Counted from the stretch's first letter, positions 15,449 to 24,844 are shown. The stretch is 64,000 nucleotides of DNA from Paenibacillus tyrphae (GCF_000722545.1 NZ_JNVM01000014.1:97632-161631); one strand, 5' to 3'. The notes: generated from the sequence alone by a model not told the origin. Program-made: numbers and translations.

Positions 15449-16543
15449 TTAATTTGTTTGCGGCAGACGCACTTCAAAGATGGTGCGGTTCGCGCTGCTA
15501 TGGGCGGTCACCGTTCCGTCATGCTGCATCACAATGTTCTTCGTGATATATAGGCCGAGACCCGTGCTCCCCTCTTGATACGTGCGCGCCTTGTCGCCGG
15601 TATAGAACATATCGAAGATGTGCGGCAGCTCACCGGACGGGATCGGAGTCCCGTAATTGATCACTTGAACTACGACCGCTTCCGCTTCGGAATAAGCGTT
15701 CATGTCCACGAACCGGCCGTCTTTTCCGTAACGGATGGCATTGGTCAGCAGATTCTCGAACACGCGCGCCAGCAGGTCTCCGTCGCCCAATACCGACAAA
15801 CCGGGGGCCACCTGCAGCCGGGCCGTCAATTGATGCTTTTCGAAGGCAGGATACAGCTCCTCGTTCAACTGGACCAGCAGCTCACTGAGATCGATGGTTT
15901 GTTTCTCGAAGGCAACCATACCGTAATTCATTCTCGTAATTTCGAACAGCTCGTCGACAAGCTTCTCCAGACGCTGCGATTTTTGAAAAGCAATATCCGC
16001 ATACTGTCTGACCTGCTCCTTGGTCAACTGCTCGTCCTTCAAAATAAAATCCAAATAACCGATCACCGAAGTCAGCGGCGTGCGCAAATCATGCGCCAAA
16101 TTCAGGACCAACTGATCCTTGCTGTTCTCCGCAAAGTCTCCTCTTTCGACGGCCTGCTGCAGCTTTTCGCTCGCCAGATTGATGTCCGTCGCAATGTCCT
16201 CGAACTCGTCGCGGGAGGAAATGTGGACGCGCTGCTTAAAATCGCCGCTCGCCAGATGATGAATACCCTTGGAAATCTTATTGAAATAAGTGGCGTAAGG
16301 CTTGGTGAGGATAAAGAAAAACAACGTCGCGAGCGGAATGAAAAACAGCAAAAAAAAGTTAATATCTCCGACAATGTTGATGAACATGCGCACGTAAGCC
16401 AGCGGATCCTCAAACTTCACGAACGTTCGGTAATAAAACTGTAGGATTTTATAGAACAAATACGTAATGGTGCCCGCGAACAGCATGCTTAAACCGAGCA
16501 GCAGGATCATTTTGGACCGAAAGGTGCGCACCATGCTAGCCAT
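15449..16543 (-). CDS. Sensor histidine kinase (VanS-like)
   Basis: 364 residues: two membrane helices at about 12-35 and 57-78, a HAMP linker (about 80-130), a HisKA dimerisation helix with the phospho-acceptor His in NLAHDLRTPLTSVIGYLDF (about residue 150), and an HATPase domain with N box FENLLTNAIRYG and G boxes IFDMFYTGD and GSTGLGLYITKNI. The short extracytoplasmic loop suggests sensing at the membrane. Its start overlaps the end of the response regulator gene by eight bases. Similarity to VanS is judged from its partner and neighbours. Confidence 0.92.
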   Translation of the reverse strand: MASMVRTFRSKMILLLGLSMLFAGTITYLFYKILQFYYRTFVKFEDPLAYVRMFINIVGDINFFLLFFIPLATLFFFILTKPYATYFNKISKGIHHLASGDFKQRVHISSRDEFEDIATDINLASEKLQQAVERGDFAENSKDQLVLNLAHDLRTPLTSVIGYLDFILKDEQLTKEQVRQYADIAFQKSQRLEKLVDELFEITRMNYGMVAFEKQTIDLSELLVQLNEELYPAFEKHQLTARLQVAPGLSVLGDGDLLARVFENLLTNAIRYGKDGRFVDMNAYSEAEAVVVQVINYGTPIPSGELPHIFDMFYTGDKARTYQEGSTGLGLYITKNIVMQHDGTVTAHSSANRTIFEVRLPQTN

Positions 16544-17231
16544 TGAATGTATATCCCACCCCCCATACCGTTTTGATCAGCTTATGTTTACGTTCATCCT
16601 CTTGTAATTTTTTCCTCAGCTTCCGGATATGAACCATCACCGTATTGCCGCCTTCATAGTAATCTTCGCCCCATACCTGCTGAAAAATATTTTCCGCGCT
16701 GAACACTTTCTTCGGATAGCTGGCCAGCAGATACAGAATATCGAACTCTTTCGGCGTGAGATCGACCGATTCGCCATATAAAGTAACCGTGCGCTGATCG
16801 GGATAAATGGCCAAGCCTCCTGTTTCCAGCACGGGTTTGTTCTCCGCCGACGATTGGCTGAGCAGTCTGGAACGCCGCAGTTGGGCGTTCACGCGGGCGA
16901 TCAGCTCCATCGGATTGAACGGCTTGGTCATATAATCATCCGCCCCCCTCACCAAGCCTGCGATCTTGTCCAGATCGGATGTCTTGGCGCTCAAGAAAAT
17001 GATCGGCATATGATTCGTTTCCCGGATTTGCCGGGTCACTTCGTAACCGTCCACTTTGGGCATCATAATATCTAAAATCGCCAGATCGATCGATTGCGTC
17101 TGAACGGCCTGAATCGCTTCCTGCCCATCCGCTGCTTTAATCACATGGTAGCCTTCTTTGGTTAGATGCAGTCCGATCAAATCGGCAATCGCCATCTCGT
17201 CATCCGCGATCAAAATCGTGATACGCTTCAT
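16536..17231 (-). CDS. Response regulator, OmpR family (VanR-like)
   Basis: 231 residues. Receiver domain at 1-120 with phospho-acceptor Asp in LAILDIMMPKVDGYEVTRQI and conserved Lys in DDYMTKPFNPMELIARV; winged-helix DNA-binding domain at about 130-231 ending VWGVGYTFNG. The wording closely follows VanR proteins. The frame is open to 17327, but the ATG at 17231 has GAGGGTG upstream. It probably activates the matching promoters before the ABC operon and vanY. No vanHAX genes are in the window, so glycopeptide resistance is not implied. Confidence 0.93.
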   Translation of the reverse strand: MKRITILIADDEMAIADLIGLHLTKEGYHVIKAADGQEAIQAVQTQSIDLAILDIMMPKVDGYEVTRQIRETNHMPIIFLSAKTSDLDKIAGLVRGADDYMTKPFNPMELIARVNAQLRRSRLLSQSSAENKPVLETGGLAIYPDQRTVTLYGESVDLTPKEFDILYLLASYPKKVFSAENIFQQVWGEDYYEGGNTVMVHIRKLRKKLQEDERKHKLIKTVWGVGYTFNG

Positions 17232-17365
17232 CGCATTCACCCTCTGCATAGAGTTAACCATTCCATTGTACCAGAACTTCCGGCGCTGCATGCACCGGTA
17301 CGCTACTATTTCGGCGTCCGGCGACATAGCTTAAGATAAACTAACTAACCTTGGGATGTGTTGTC

Positions 17366-19075
17366 ATGACGCAGCTTCTGGAAAAGCCTAATTTTCTCGT
17401 ACTTCTTGTCGACGAGGAACGGTACCCTCCCGTTTACGAAAACGCGGAAATCCGGGACTGGCGCAGGCACAACCTCTGGACGCATCAGCTGTTGAAGGCC
17501 CACGGGCTGGAATTCCACAGCCATTATATCGGGAGCGCCGCATGCTGCCCCAGCCGCGCAACGCTGCTGACCGGCCACTTCCCCTCACTCCATGGCGTCA
17601 GCCAGACGGACGGAATCGCCAAAGAAGCTTTCGACTCGGATATGTTCTGGCTGGACCGGAACACCGTGCCTACTATAGGGGATTACTTTCGGGCGGCCGG
17701 CTACGAGACTTACTATAAAGGAAAATGGCACGTCTCGTACGAAAATATCACGGTGCCGGGCACGCATGCGGGCCTGCCCAGCTACGATCCGTTAACGGGC
17801 GTACCGGACAAAACGCTGGAGGACCTGTATGACGGGGCGAATCGGTTGGACAACTACGGCTTTTCCGGTTGGATCGGCCCGGAGCCTCACGGCAAAAATC
17901 CCCGGAACTCCGGCTCTTCCGCTGCCATCGGGTTGAGCGGCCGGGACGAAATCTATGCCGCGGAGGCCGCCGGGCTGATCGCGTCTCTCGATGCCCGGAA
18001 ACAGCAGGATCGAGACGCCCCGCCTTGGCTAATCGTCGCTTCGTTCGTGAACCCGCACGATATTGTGCTATACGGCGATCTTACGGCGCGGCTCCCCGTG
18101 TTCCGCTTCGAGGTGGAGCCGATGCCGGAGGTGGCTCCTGCACCGACGATGCACGAGTCTTTGCTCACGAAGCCGCGCTGCCAAGCCAGCTACCGGGATA
18201 TTTATCCGAGAGCCTTGCAGCCGATTACCGATCATCCGTTCTACCGTAAACTTTACTACCAGCTGCAAAAGAACGCCGACCGGCAAATGCTCAAGGTATT
18301 CGAAGCGCTTACCCGCTCGTCGTTCTACGACAATACGATCGTGATCTTTACTTCCGATCACGGGGAATTGCTGGGGGCGCATGGCGGCCTCCATCAGAAA
18401 TTTTACTGTGCCTACGAGGAAATTCTGCATGTCCCGCTCGTCATTCATAACCGGCGTCTGTTCCCGCAGCCGAAGCATGTCCATGCCCTTACCAGCCATG
18501 TTGATCTCCTGCCCACGATGCTCGGACTGGCGAATGCTCCCGTTGACCAGATAAGGGAGCAGTTGCAAAGCCGCTTCAGCGAGGCCCGGCCCTTGGCCGG
18601 ACGCGACCTCACCCCGTTGGTTGCTGGGCAGAACCAGACGGCCATCGCGGAGGAGCCGGTCTATTTCATGACCGACGACGATGTGACCCGGGGACAGCAC
18701 CAGATCAATCCGCTCGGAGAGCCCTATCCGTCTGTCGTGCAGCCTAATCATGTCGAGTCGGTCACCGCGGCCCTCTACCTGAATGGCAGACGGGAATTAT
18801 GGAAGCTTGCCCGCTATTTTGACATTATCCAATTCTGGAGCCATCCCGGACTCAAGGACGAAACCTGCCAGCACGTCAAAACAACCCCTGAGCACGACGA
18901 ATACGAGCTTTATCTGTTGACCGACGATCCCATGGAAACGTGCAACCTGGCGCATCCTCTCTATGCAACGCCGTATACAAGAAGCGTTCAAGCTTGGATG
19001 CTGCATCTGCTGGCTGAGCAGCGAGAACAAAAGCGGTTATCCCCCGCCGCAATACGGGGAATACGCCCCTCTTAG
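17366..19075 (+). CDS. Sulfatase family hydrolase
   Basis: 569 residues. The alkaline phosphatase-like sulfatase fold is shown by NFLVLLVDEERYP (metal Asp15/Asp-equivalent), the formylglycine motif C60-C-P-S-R with ATLLTG, YKGKWHVS, and the second metal site FTSDHGELLGAHGG. It needs a formylglycine-generating enzyme, not seen here. No signal peptide is visible, so it is probably cytoplasmic, although a TTG start at 17351 is also open. Divergent from vanR with about 130 bases between. The substrate could be a sulfated sugar or a choline-sulfate-like compound; this is not resolved. Confidence 0.88.
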   Translation: MTQLLEKPNFLVLLVDEERYPPVYENAEIRDWRRHNLWTHQLLKAHGLEFHSHYIGSAACCPSRATLLTGHFPSLHGVSQTDGIAKEAFDSDMFWLDRNTVPTIGDYFRAAGYETYYKGKWHVSYENITVPGTHAGLPSYDPLTGVPDKTLEDLYDGANRLDNYGFSGWIGPEPHGKNPRNSGSSAAIGLSGRDEIYAAEAAGLIASLDARKQQDRDAPPWLIVASFVNPHDIVLYGDLTARLPVFRFEVEPMPEVAPAPTMHESLLTKPRCQASYRDIYPRALQPITDHPFYRKLYYQLQKNADRQMLKVFEALTRSSFYDNTIVIFTSDHGELLGAHGGLHQKFYCAYEEILHVPLVIHNRRLFPQPKHVHALTSHVDLLPTMLGLANAPVDQIREQLQSRFSEARPLAGRDLTPLVAGQNQTAIAEEPVYFMTDDDVTRGQHQINPLGEPYPSVVQPNHVESVTAALYLNGRRELWKLARYFDIIQFWSHPGLKDETCQHVKTTPEHDEYELYLLTDDPMETCNLAHPLYATPYTRSVQAWMLHLLAEQREQKRLSPAAIRGIRPS

Positions 19076-19091
19076 GCCGTATGCGTTCCGA

Positions 19092-19967
19092 TCAAGGAAG
19101 CAAGGTCACAATGACGCCGTCCATATTGTTTCCCGATAGTTCATAGCTGCGACCGGCCGGCACCGGAATCGACGTATTACCGGACACGGGATAATACGAG
19201 ACTTCGTAGGCTTTGCCCTCTACCGTCGCCGAAACCTTCTTTTGCTCCTTCAGGAAATCCAAATATTGCTCCAACGTAAAGTTTTTCTCCTGCATGATCG
19301 CACTATGCGGCAAGCCTACATAACGAAAATGCCACGGCTCGTATTTAATGCCCGTGATATCCGTTTTGTCCTTGGGATATCGCAAAATAAACCCGTAAGC
19401 CCAGGCGTTTTTTTGCAGCCATTTTCCTTCCGGGGCGCGGTTCATCTCCGTTTGCGTCGATCCGATATCAAGGGATAAGCCTAAGTTATGCTCGCTGTAG
19501 CCCGCAGGCAGCGCATAATCGGCGCCCATACTTTTGTACAGCCGGGCTTGTTCTTGGCTGTCCCGGTAACCGCTGCTGATCATAAAACGACTTACCCCTT
19601 CTTTGGCAGCGGCATCGACCATCGTTTGAAATTTTTGCGCCACGCCTTGCGACAGCCGGATCGTCTTATCGAGCAGCACGTATCCCTGGGCCAGCTCCTT
19701 ATGCTGAAACAGGTTGACCACATCGGCCGTAACGCCCTCTTCACTCACCGGATACTGCTTGTTGACCAACAGCAGATTGCCTTGGTAAATCTGGCTTTTG
19801 GGTACTTTTATCGTTTGAGTCTTTGTTTGAGTCTTCTTTTGGGGAGCCGCCTCTTGAACTTGGTCGCCCGCCTTGCTGTATTCCACGTTTACGGCTTGCG
19901 GTTCCTGTTGAATGGCTTCACACCCCAGCGGCAAAAGCATGACAAGCAAAAAAACCCACTTCTTCAT
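19092..19967 (-). CDS. vanY: VanY-like D,D-carboxypeptidase lipoprotein (M15B)
   Basis: 291 residues. A lipobox (LPLGC, Cys16) anchors it outside the membrane. The peptidase domain (about 110-240) has the zinc and catalytic residues of the M15 family: SGYRDSQEQARLY, SEHNLGLSLDIG (His and Asp) and YEPWHFRYVG (Glu and His). It trims the terminal D-Ala from peptidoglycan pentapeptides. RBS AAGGAGG. Its promoter carries the same element as the ABC operon, so it is probably in the VanRS-like regulon. The C-terminal 40 residues are an extra beta-rich tail. Confidence 0.92.
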   Translation of the reverse strand: MKKWVFLLVMLLPLGCEAIQQEPQAVNVEYSKAGDQVQEAAPQKKTQTKTQTIKVPKSQIYQGNLLLVNKQYPVSEEGVTADVVNLFQHKELAQGYVLLDKTIRLSQGVAQKFQTMVDAAAKEGVSRFMISSGYRDSQEQARLYKSMGADYALPAGYSEHNLGLSLDIGSTQTEMNRAPEGKWLQKNAWAYGFILRYPKDKTDITGIKYEPWHFRYVGLPHSAIMQEKNFTLEQYLDFLKEQKKVSATVEGKAYEVSYYPVSGNTSIPVPAGRSYELSGNNMDGVIVTLLP

Positions 19968-19996
19968 CTACGTTTCCTCCTTACGCTTTCATTCTG

Positions 19997-20043
19997 TAAG
20001 GATAAAGAGTAACGTTTAAAAAAAAGTAAGGTAAAGATAAAGA
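19997..20043 (-). promoter_or_regulatory. VanR-type promoter/operator of vanY
   Basis: Core at 20014-20034, 19 of 21 bases identical to 15414-15434, with the same nine-base distance from AAAC to TATCCT. It lies 47 bases upstream of the vanY ATG. Confidence 0.65.
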
Positions 20044-20119
20044 TTTTATTAACATTTGATATGGTCACGCTCTACCGTGCAGTTGGGCGCCTCGGGAAGC
20101 GGCTATAAGATGCCCTGTC

Positions 20120-21181
20120 TTACGCCTTCCCGCAATGGTTGCATCGACCGCGCCGCCGGTAATAGTAGGTCATAGCAGCAAGACCAAGGGCCACCCCCCA
20201 AGGCACCCAGGACAGCATCGGGCCTACTGCGCCATAGAGCTGACGGAGCACAATCTGGTCCACCGGCATGAGGCGAAGGGTGGCGGCGAAAAAAGATACG
20301 GTAAAGACAAAGCCTGCCGCAGTCACCGCAATAGCTACGCCCGTGGCGGGAATCACCGCGAGCCGAATCGGTACCCTTTTGCCGCCAATGAACGGAAACC
20401 AGCGGGGAAAGACCTCCCCCCATTTCCGGATCAATCCGAGCGTAAGGAGGCCGCCGCCGATACATACCGTTCCAAACACCCATTCTATGACATGGGCCGC
20501 TTCGTTTGCTTTTGAAAAATGCTGAAGGTCCTGCGGATCGATCCCTAACGGGATATCCAGCGCCCAGGCAAAGCGCGACATGGCATAAGGCAGCGGCGCG
20601 AGCGCGGCGATCCAGGTCATCCAGCGCCCCCAGCGGACAAGCGGAACCGATGTTCCGTTCTCCGTTCGTCCGCAGTATTCGCAGGCATGACGCGCTCTTC
20701 GCCGATAGGCCATTGCGGCAAAGATCCATAGGAGCGCGCCGATCATGCACAGGAGCTGATTCGACAGCTGCCAGCTCCACTGAGCTTTGAGCAGGAAGGC
20801 ATAGGCCATGAACATAATCATGCCGATATCCGGCACCAAGAGAAGCAAGGCGGCAGCCATTCCCCAGGCATAGCCGAGAATCAGCCATCGGGGGACGACC
20901 GTTCCCCACGGCCGCTGCATGGCAAGGCCAACGCCGATGCCCAATAGACACAGAACGACAAAGACAGCACCTCCGGCTTGGGCCGGAAGATAGGTCACCA
21001 TGGCTGAGAACAATCCCAGCGGCTGATCCTTGAAGGGGTACCCGGGCCCTCCTAGCAGCCAGTAGAGATGCAGAGCTCCATAGAGCGCCGACCAGACGAT
21101 CGCGCCAGATCCGATCCAGGACGGCCACCGGTTGAAGCCGATTCCCGGTTTGTTCTTAAGTTGAAGCGACATCCTATCCAT
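20120..21181 (-). CDS. Polytopic membrane protein with CxxC motifs (paralogue B)
   Basis: 353 residues with about eight hydrophobic segments. It is a clear tandem paralogue of the next gene: shared RWPSWIG, LYWLLGG/LYWALGG, PLGID, LTLGLI-RKWGE-FPRW and GKRVP blocks. Two cysteine pairs occur in equivalent places, CEYCGR in the central loop (about residue 170) and CNHCGKA at the very C-terminus after YYYRRRGR. Together they could form one four-Cys zinc site. Family unknown; no transporter signature. RBS GAGGA; 27 bases after paralogue A. The alternative minus frame at 20103-21128 is a shadow. Confidence 0.8.
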   Translation of the reverse strand: MDRMSLQLKNKPGIGFNRWPSWIGSGAIVWSALYGALHLYWLLGGPGYPFKDQPLGLFSAMVTYLPAQAGGAVFVVLCLLGIGVGLAMQRPWGTVVPRWLILGYAWGMAAALLLLVPDIGMIMFMAYAFLLKAQWSWQLSNQLLCMIGALLWIFAAMAYRRRARHACEYCGRTENGTSVPLVRWGRWMTWIAALAPLPYAMSRFAWALDIPLGIDPQDLQHFSKANEAAHVIEWVFGTVCIGGGLLTLGLIRKWGEVFPRWFPFIGGKRVPIRLAVIPATGVAIAVTAAGFVFTVSFFAATLRLMPVDQIVLRQLYGAVGPMLSWVPWGVALGLAAMTYYYRRRGRCNHCGKA

Positions 21182-21207
21182 ACCGATCCTCCTCTTCGTT
21201 CGAGCGA

Positions 21208-22299
21208 TTATTCACGGCCGCACACCGGGCACTGCCCACGCCTGCGGTAATAATAGGCGAGCGTGGCTGCTCCCAGCGAGATCCCCCAAACCGGCCACCA
21301 CATCATCGGATTGGTCATAAAAGCGCCGCTGAGAAAACCAGACCAATTCATGCGAATGACCGTCAGCCCGCCGGTCATCACCACGACGGTAATAAAGGTT
21401 GCGGGAACAATCGCAAGCGCCGGAGGAACACGCTTGCCGGATAGTCCTAACGTCCAACGCGGGAAGATCTCGCCCCAGCGTTGGATGAGCCCCAAGGTAA
21501 GGACCGAGCCGCCAGCCGCTACGGTAGCCAAGCCCGCGCCGGCCAACCATAGGCCGTTGGTGTGAAGCTCCTGAAGCAGCTCCCGGTCAATTCCGAGAGG
21601 AATGCCGAATGCCCACGCCCACCGCATCCCGGCATAGCCGAACGGTAAAATGAACGCCACGTAGACGGCCCATCTCCCCCAACGCGCGGCAGCTTCGGGT
21701 GTTGTCCAGCCGGCAGCGGCGCCGCTGCCGGTCCGGCCGCAGCTCCCGCAGGCTTGCCGGGATCGGCGGTAGGATGCGAGGGCTGTCCCGACCCACAGGA
21801 ACCCGCCTGCCATGCAAATGAACTGGTTGATCACTTCCCAAGGGAGGGCTTTCTCCCAATAATTGACCGGTGGCCAGCCGAAGGGAGCGCCGATCAGACA
21901 TATAGGCGCATACCCAACGGCCATAATGACTCTGGCGTCCGGAATGGCGATCAACAGGATGACCGAAGCGGCGCAAGCGAAAGCCAGAACGGCCGCATGA
22001 ACGATTCCTTTCTGCTGCAGCCGCGTTGCCGCTACTGCCACTAAAGCGCCAACGAAACCGAGAACGGCTATTACCGGCGCTCCGCTATTCGCATGTATGC
22101 CGCCCAAGAACGACATATTGGGCTGGGAATCCCCTTCGCCGAAGGGAAAGCCGCTGCCCCCTAAAGCCCAGTACAAGCCAAGCAGCCCGTAAACCAATGA
22201 CCAAGCAGCCGCAGCGTAGCCGATCCAGGACGGCCAACGTACGACCCGCGAAGACGGATTGCCGGTTGCTTGCAAGAGAGGATTTTTCACGGTATCCAT
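21208..22299 (-). CDS. Polytopic membrane protein with CxxC motifs (paralogue A)
   Basis: 363 residues from the ATG at 22299 (AGGGAG nine bases upstream); the frame is open to 22359 without an RBS. It has about eight hydrophobic segments, with CGSCGR in the central loop and CPVCGRE at the C-terminus after YYYRRRGQ. First gene of a two-gene unit with paralogue B. A terminator separates it from the LuxR-type regulator upstream, so it has its own promoter. Function unknown. Confidence 0.82.
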   Translation of the reverse strand: MDTVKNPLLQATGNPSSRVVRWPSWIGYAAAAWSLVYGLLGLYWALGGSGFPFGEGDSQPNMSFLGGIHANSGAPVIAVLGFVGALVAVAATRLQQKGIVHAAVLAFACAASVILLIAIPDARVIMAVGYAPICLIGAPFGWPPVNYWEKALPWEVINQFICMAGGFLWVGTALASYRRSRQACGSCGRTGSGAAAGWTTPEAAARWGRWAVYVAFILPFGYAGMRWAWAFGIPLGIDRELLQELHTNGLWLAGAGLATVAAGGSVLTLGLIQRWGEIFPRWTLGLSGKRVPPALAIVPATFITVVVMTGGLTVIRMNWSGFLSGAFMTNPMMWWPVWGISLGAATLAYYYRRRGQCPVCGRE

Positions 22300-22463
22300 C
22301 AAGAACAACTCCCTATTTCTAAGAATCGAATTACGAACCGGCCATCCACAGCGGACCATTCCGCAATATGGAAAATGTGACCTGTTCCTCCTTAATCATA
22401 GGGCAGTCAAGCTGAAATGGGACGCGTCTGCAGATCTGTTTATCCCCCCGACCAGAGGTCCGT

Positions 22464-22502
22464 TATAAACAAAACCGGCTCCCCTTAAAAGGGGAGCCGG
22501 TG
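22464..22502 (-). terminator. Terminator after the LuxR-type regulator
   Basis: A perfect 11-bp stem (ACCGGCTCCCC / GGGGAGCCGGT) followed on the minus strand by TTTTGTTT. Confidence 0.85.
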
Positions 22503-22549
22503 GATTGGATAGGTGCATGCTGAAAGAAATCGAATGAAAAAAGCAGCAT

Positions 22550-23215
22550 TCACTCTTCGTCCGGGCGCATAAGTCCCTGCTGCCAAGCGAAAACGGCTGC
22601 TTTGGTGCGGTCCAGCATATGCAGCTTGCTTAAAATATTACTGACGTGGCCTTTCACCGTCTTCTCGCTGATGATCAGGCGCTCGGCAATCTCCGCGTTC
22701 GTCAGCCCGCCCGCGATCAGGCGCAGCACTTCGAGCTCGCGGTCGCTCAACTCGGCGAACGGGCTGTCATCCGTCCGACGCGTATCGCGTATCTCCTGAA
22801 CAACCCGCGCAGCCACGCGCGGATGCATCATCGACTCGCCATGTACGGCTCTGCGCACGGTCTCGACCAGTTGTTCCGGTTCGATATCCTTAAGCACGTA
22901 GGAGAGCGCTCCTGCGCGCAGAGCAGGAAAAATATGCTCGTCCTCATGATAAGAGGTCAGCACAATCACCTGGGAACGGGGGCTGACTTGCTTGACCTGT
23001 CTCGTAGCCTCTACGCCGTCCATGCCGGGCATCACCAGATCCGTGAGAACGACGTCAGGCACAAGCTCGGCGGCTAAGCGGACGGCACTTTCTCCCGAAT
23101 CGGCTTCGCCTACGACCCGGCAATCGGGCTGAATCTTGAACAATGCGCACAAGCCCTGACGTACAATCGAGTGATCGTCGACAATCAGAATTGTGATCGG
23201 TTCCGTCTTTGTCAT
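22550..23215 (-). CDS. Response regulator, NarL/LuxR family (LiaR-like)
   Basis: 221 residues. Receiver at 1-120 with DDHSIVRQGL and phospho-acceptor Asp in DVVLTDLVMPGMDGVEATR; a LuxR-type HTH at about 150-215 (LSDRELEVLRLIAGGLTNAEIAERL, SEKTVKGHVSNILSKLHMLDRTKAAVFA). Pairs with the kinase 36 bases upstream. In related pairs (LiaRS, VraRS, YvfTU) such regulators answer envelope or other stress. The neighbouring membrane paralogues are possible targets, but no operator could be recognised. Confidence 0.93.
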   Translation of the reverse strand: MTKTEPITILIVDDHSIVRQGLCALFKIQPDCRVVGEADSGESAVRLAAELVPDVVLTDLVMPGMDGVEATRQVKQVSPRSQVIVLTSYHEDEHIFPALRAGALSYVLKDIEPEQLVETVRRAVHGESMMHPRVAARVVQEIRDTRRTDDSPFAELSDRELEVLRLIAGGLTNAEIAERLIISEKTVKGHVSNILSKLHMLDRTKAAVFAWQQGLMRPDEE

Positions 23216-23251
23216 GTTGCCCGCTCCATTCGAATAAGGAATCTTGTTCTT

Positions 23252-24706
23252 TTACACCGCTTGAATCTCCGTTTGCTTGCAGCGGATGACAATTGTCGTG
23301 CCGTGTCCCTTCTCGCTGCGGATATCGATATGGCCGCCCAGCGCCTGCACCCGCTCGCGCATGGAGGACAGGCCGACGCCCTGCCGGTCTGCGAGGCGGA
23401 CATCGAATCCGCACCCATTGTCGCGGATGGAGAGCGTCACCGTCTCGCCGCATGCCAGAGAGAGCTTCATCGCGCTCGCCTGGCTGTGGCGGGCAATATT
23501 AGCCAGCGCCTCCTGGGTGATGCGAAAGAAGGCTTCTTCTATAAGCGGAGACACCTGCTGCCCGCCGTGCGCCTCCACCTCTACAGCAATCCCCGTCTGC
23601 TCTTGCCAGACCTTCACATAATCCTCCAAGGCATGCGCCAGATCCTTGCCCTCCAAGGCCACCGGACGCAGCTGATGAATGAGCGCGCGCAGTTCCTGCT
23701 GCGTTTGACGTATCAGCTTTTCCGCTTCGACCAGATGCGACCGCGCCGCTTGCTCATCCTGACCGATCAAAGTTTTGGCCGTATTCACCCAGATCGAGAC
23801 AGCAAACATCTGCTGTTTCACGCTATCGTGCAGCTCTCTGGCCAACCGGTTGCGCTCGTCCAGCGCCGCAAGGTCCTGCCGCGTCCGGAGCAGATGCTGG
23901 AGCTGCTTCGCCATTTGATTAAGCCGGTGCGCCAGCTGCCCCAACTCGTCGCCGGAGGGATCGTCAACAAAGGTGGTAAAATCGCCTTGACTCCATCGGT
24001 CAGCCGACGTCAGAATCCTTCGCAAACGCCGCACAAGACTTCGCGACGTTACGATTCCGAAAGCGAGACCGACAAGCGCCGCGCCTATAAAAAAGGCGAT
24101 GATGCTGAAGCCGAAAAATTGAAAGGCTTTCGGTATAAACTCCCACAAATTGTTCGCAGACGACCGGACCTGTTCGGCTTTCACCACCAAGGCCCCCTTG
24201 GTCGCCTTCGAATTGACAATCGGAGCCACAACGTAGATGGTGCCCTTTTCCTCGTAGGTAGACGTGTTCATGATGGGAATCGAGGCGGGTTCCAAAGCCA
24301 GTGCCGTCCGAATGTGCTGCTGCACGCTTGCAGGCAATCCTGCCCCGAACCCGCCCGCCTCGGGCCAATGCTCTCCTGCGACAGCGATCAGCTGCCCTTC
24401 AGGATCGATCACGGCGGAAAACCCCTGAAATTCGGTGCCGTTTTCCAGGCGCCAATCCCTCAGAGCTTCGTATAGTTGATTTCGATTGATGAAGGGTCCC
24501 GTGAAGTTGGAGCCTACGTTCTGTGCCACCATCCCTACTTCGTAGGCAAGCGTTTGTCTGACATTATATTTGGCTATGCCAAACATAATCAGAACGCCCA
24601 CCATTTCGAGCACGAGCAGAACAACCATCGTTGTGAGAATGTAAAACAAGGTCAACTTCCATTGCAATCGACGGAAGCGCTGGACAAAACGGGATAGGAA
24701 TCTCAA
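23252..24706 (-). CDS. Sensor histidine kinase, LiaS/NarX type
   Basis: About 484 residues: membrane helix near the N-terminus, an extracytoplasmic domain of about 160 residues, a second helix, HAMP, then HisKA_3 with the phospho-acceptor His in ERNRLARELHDSVKQQMFA and a C-terminal HATPase (EALANIARHSQA, VGLSSMRERVQALGG). The frame is open to an ATG at 24766, but the TTG at 24706 has AAGGAAAAG upstream, so I prefer it. The larger sensing domain separates it from true LiaS (which has a very short loop). Confidence 0.9.
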   Translation of the reverse strand: MRFLSRFVQRFRRLQWKLTLFYILTTMVVLLVLEMVGVLIMFGIAKYNVRQTLAYEVGMVAQNVGSNFTGPFINRNQLYEALRDWRLENGTEFQGFSAVIDPEGQLIAVAGEHWPEAGGFGAGLPASVQQHIRTALALEPASIPIMNTSTYEEKGTIYVVAPIVNSKATKGALVVKAEQVRSSANNLWEFIPKAFQFFGFSIIAFFIGAALVGLAFGIVTSRSLVRRLRRILTSADRWSQGDFTTFVDDPSGDELGQLAHRLNQMAKQLQHLLRTRQDLAALDERNRLARELHDSVKQQMFAVSIWVNTAKTLIGQDEQAARSHLVEAEKLIRQTQQELRALIHQLRPVALEGKDLAHALEDYVKVWQEQTGIAVEVEAHGGQQVSPLIEEAFFRITQEALANIARHSQASAMKLSLACGETVTLSIRDNGCGFDVRLADRQGVGLSSMRERVQALGGHIDIRSEKGHGTTIVIRCKQTEIQAV

Positions 24707-24817
24707 GTTTTTTTCTTTTCCTTCCTGCCAAAAAAGTAATCTTTTCCTCTTCCTCCATCTTATCATCTATTCGGCGGATCTGTCTGTGTATGACGGCATG
24801 ATCATTGTTTTTTACAG

Positions 24818-24844
24818 CAAAAAAGCCCTCCGCAACAGAGGGCC
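24818..24844 (-). terminator. Terminator of the YjdM-like gene
   Basis: GCCCTC / GAGGGC stem with TTTTTT on the minus strand. Confidence 0.75.

Noticed and set aside
15575..16444. 289-codon plus-strand frame opposite the VanS-like kinase
   Set aside because: No RBS and no family; the antisense kinase has all catalytic motifs.
16536..20000. Possible vancomycin resistance cluster
   Set aside because: Only VanR-, VanS- and VanY-like genes are present; no vanH, ligase or vanX is in the window, so resistance should not be inferred.
20103..21128. 341-codon minus-strand frame overlapping paralogue B
   Set aside because: It is rich in Arg/Ser/Cys as expected of a shadow frame; the 20120-21181 frame has membrane helices and a clear paralogue.
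23171..24475. 434-codon plus-strand frame opposite the LiaS-like kinase
   Set aside because: Antisense shadow in GC-rich coding DNA; composition is His/Arg/Leu-biased and no motif is seen.
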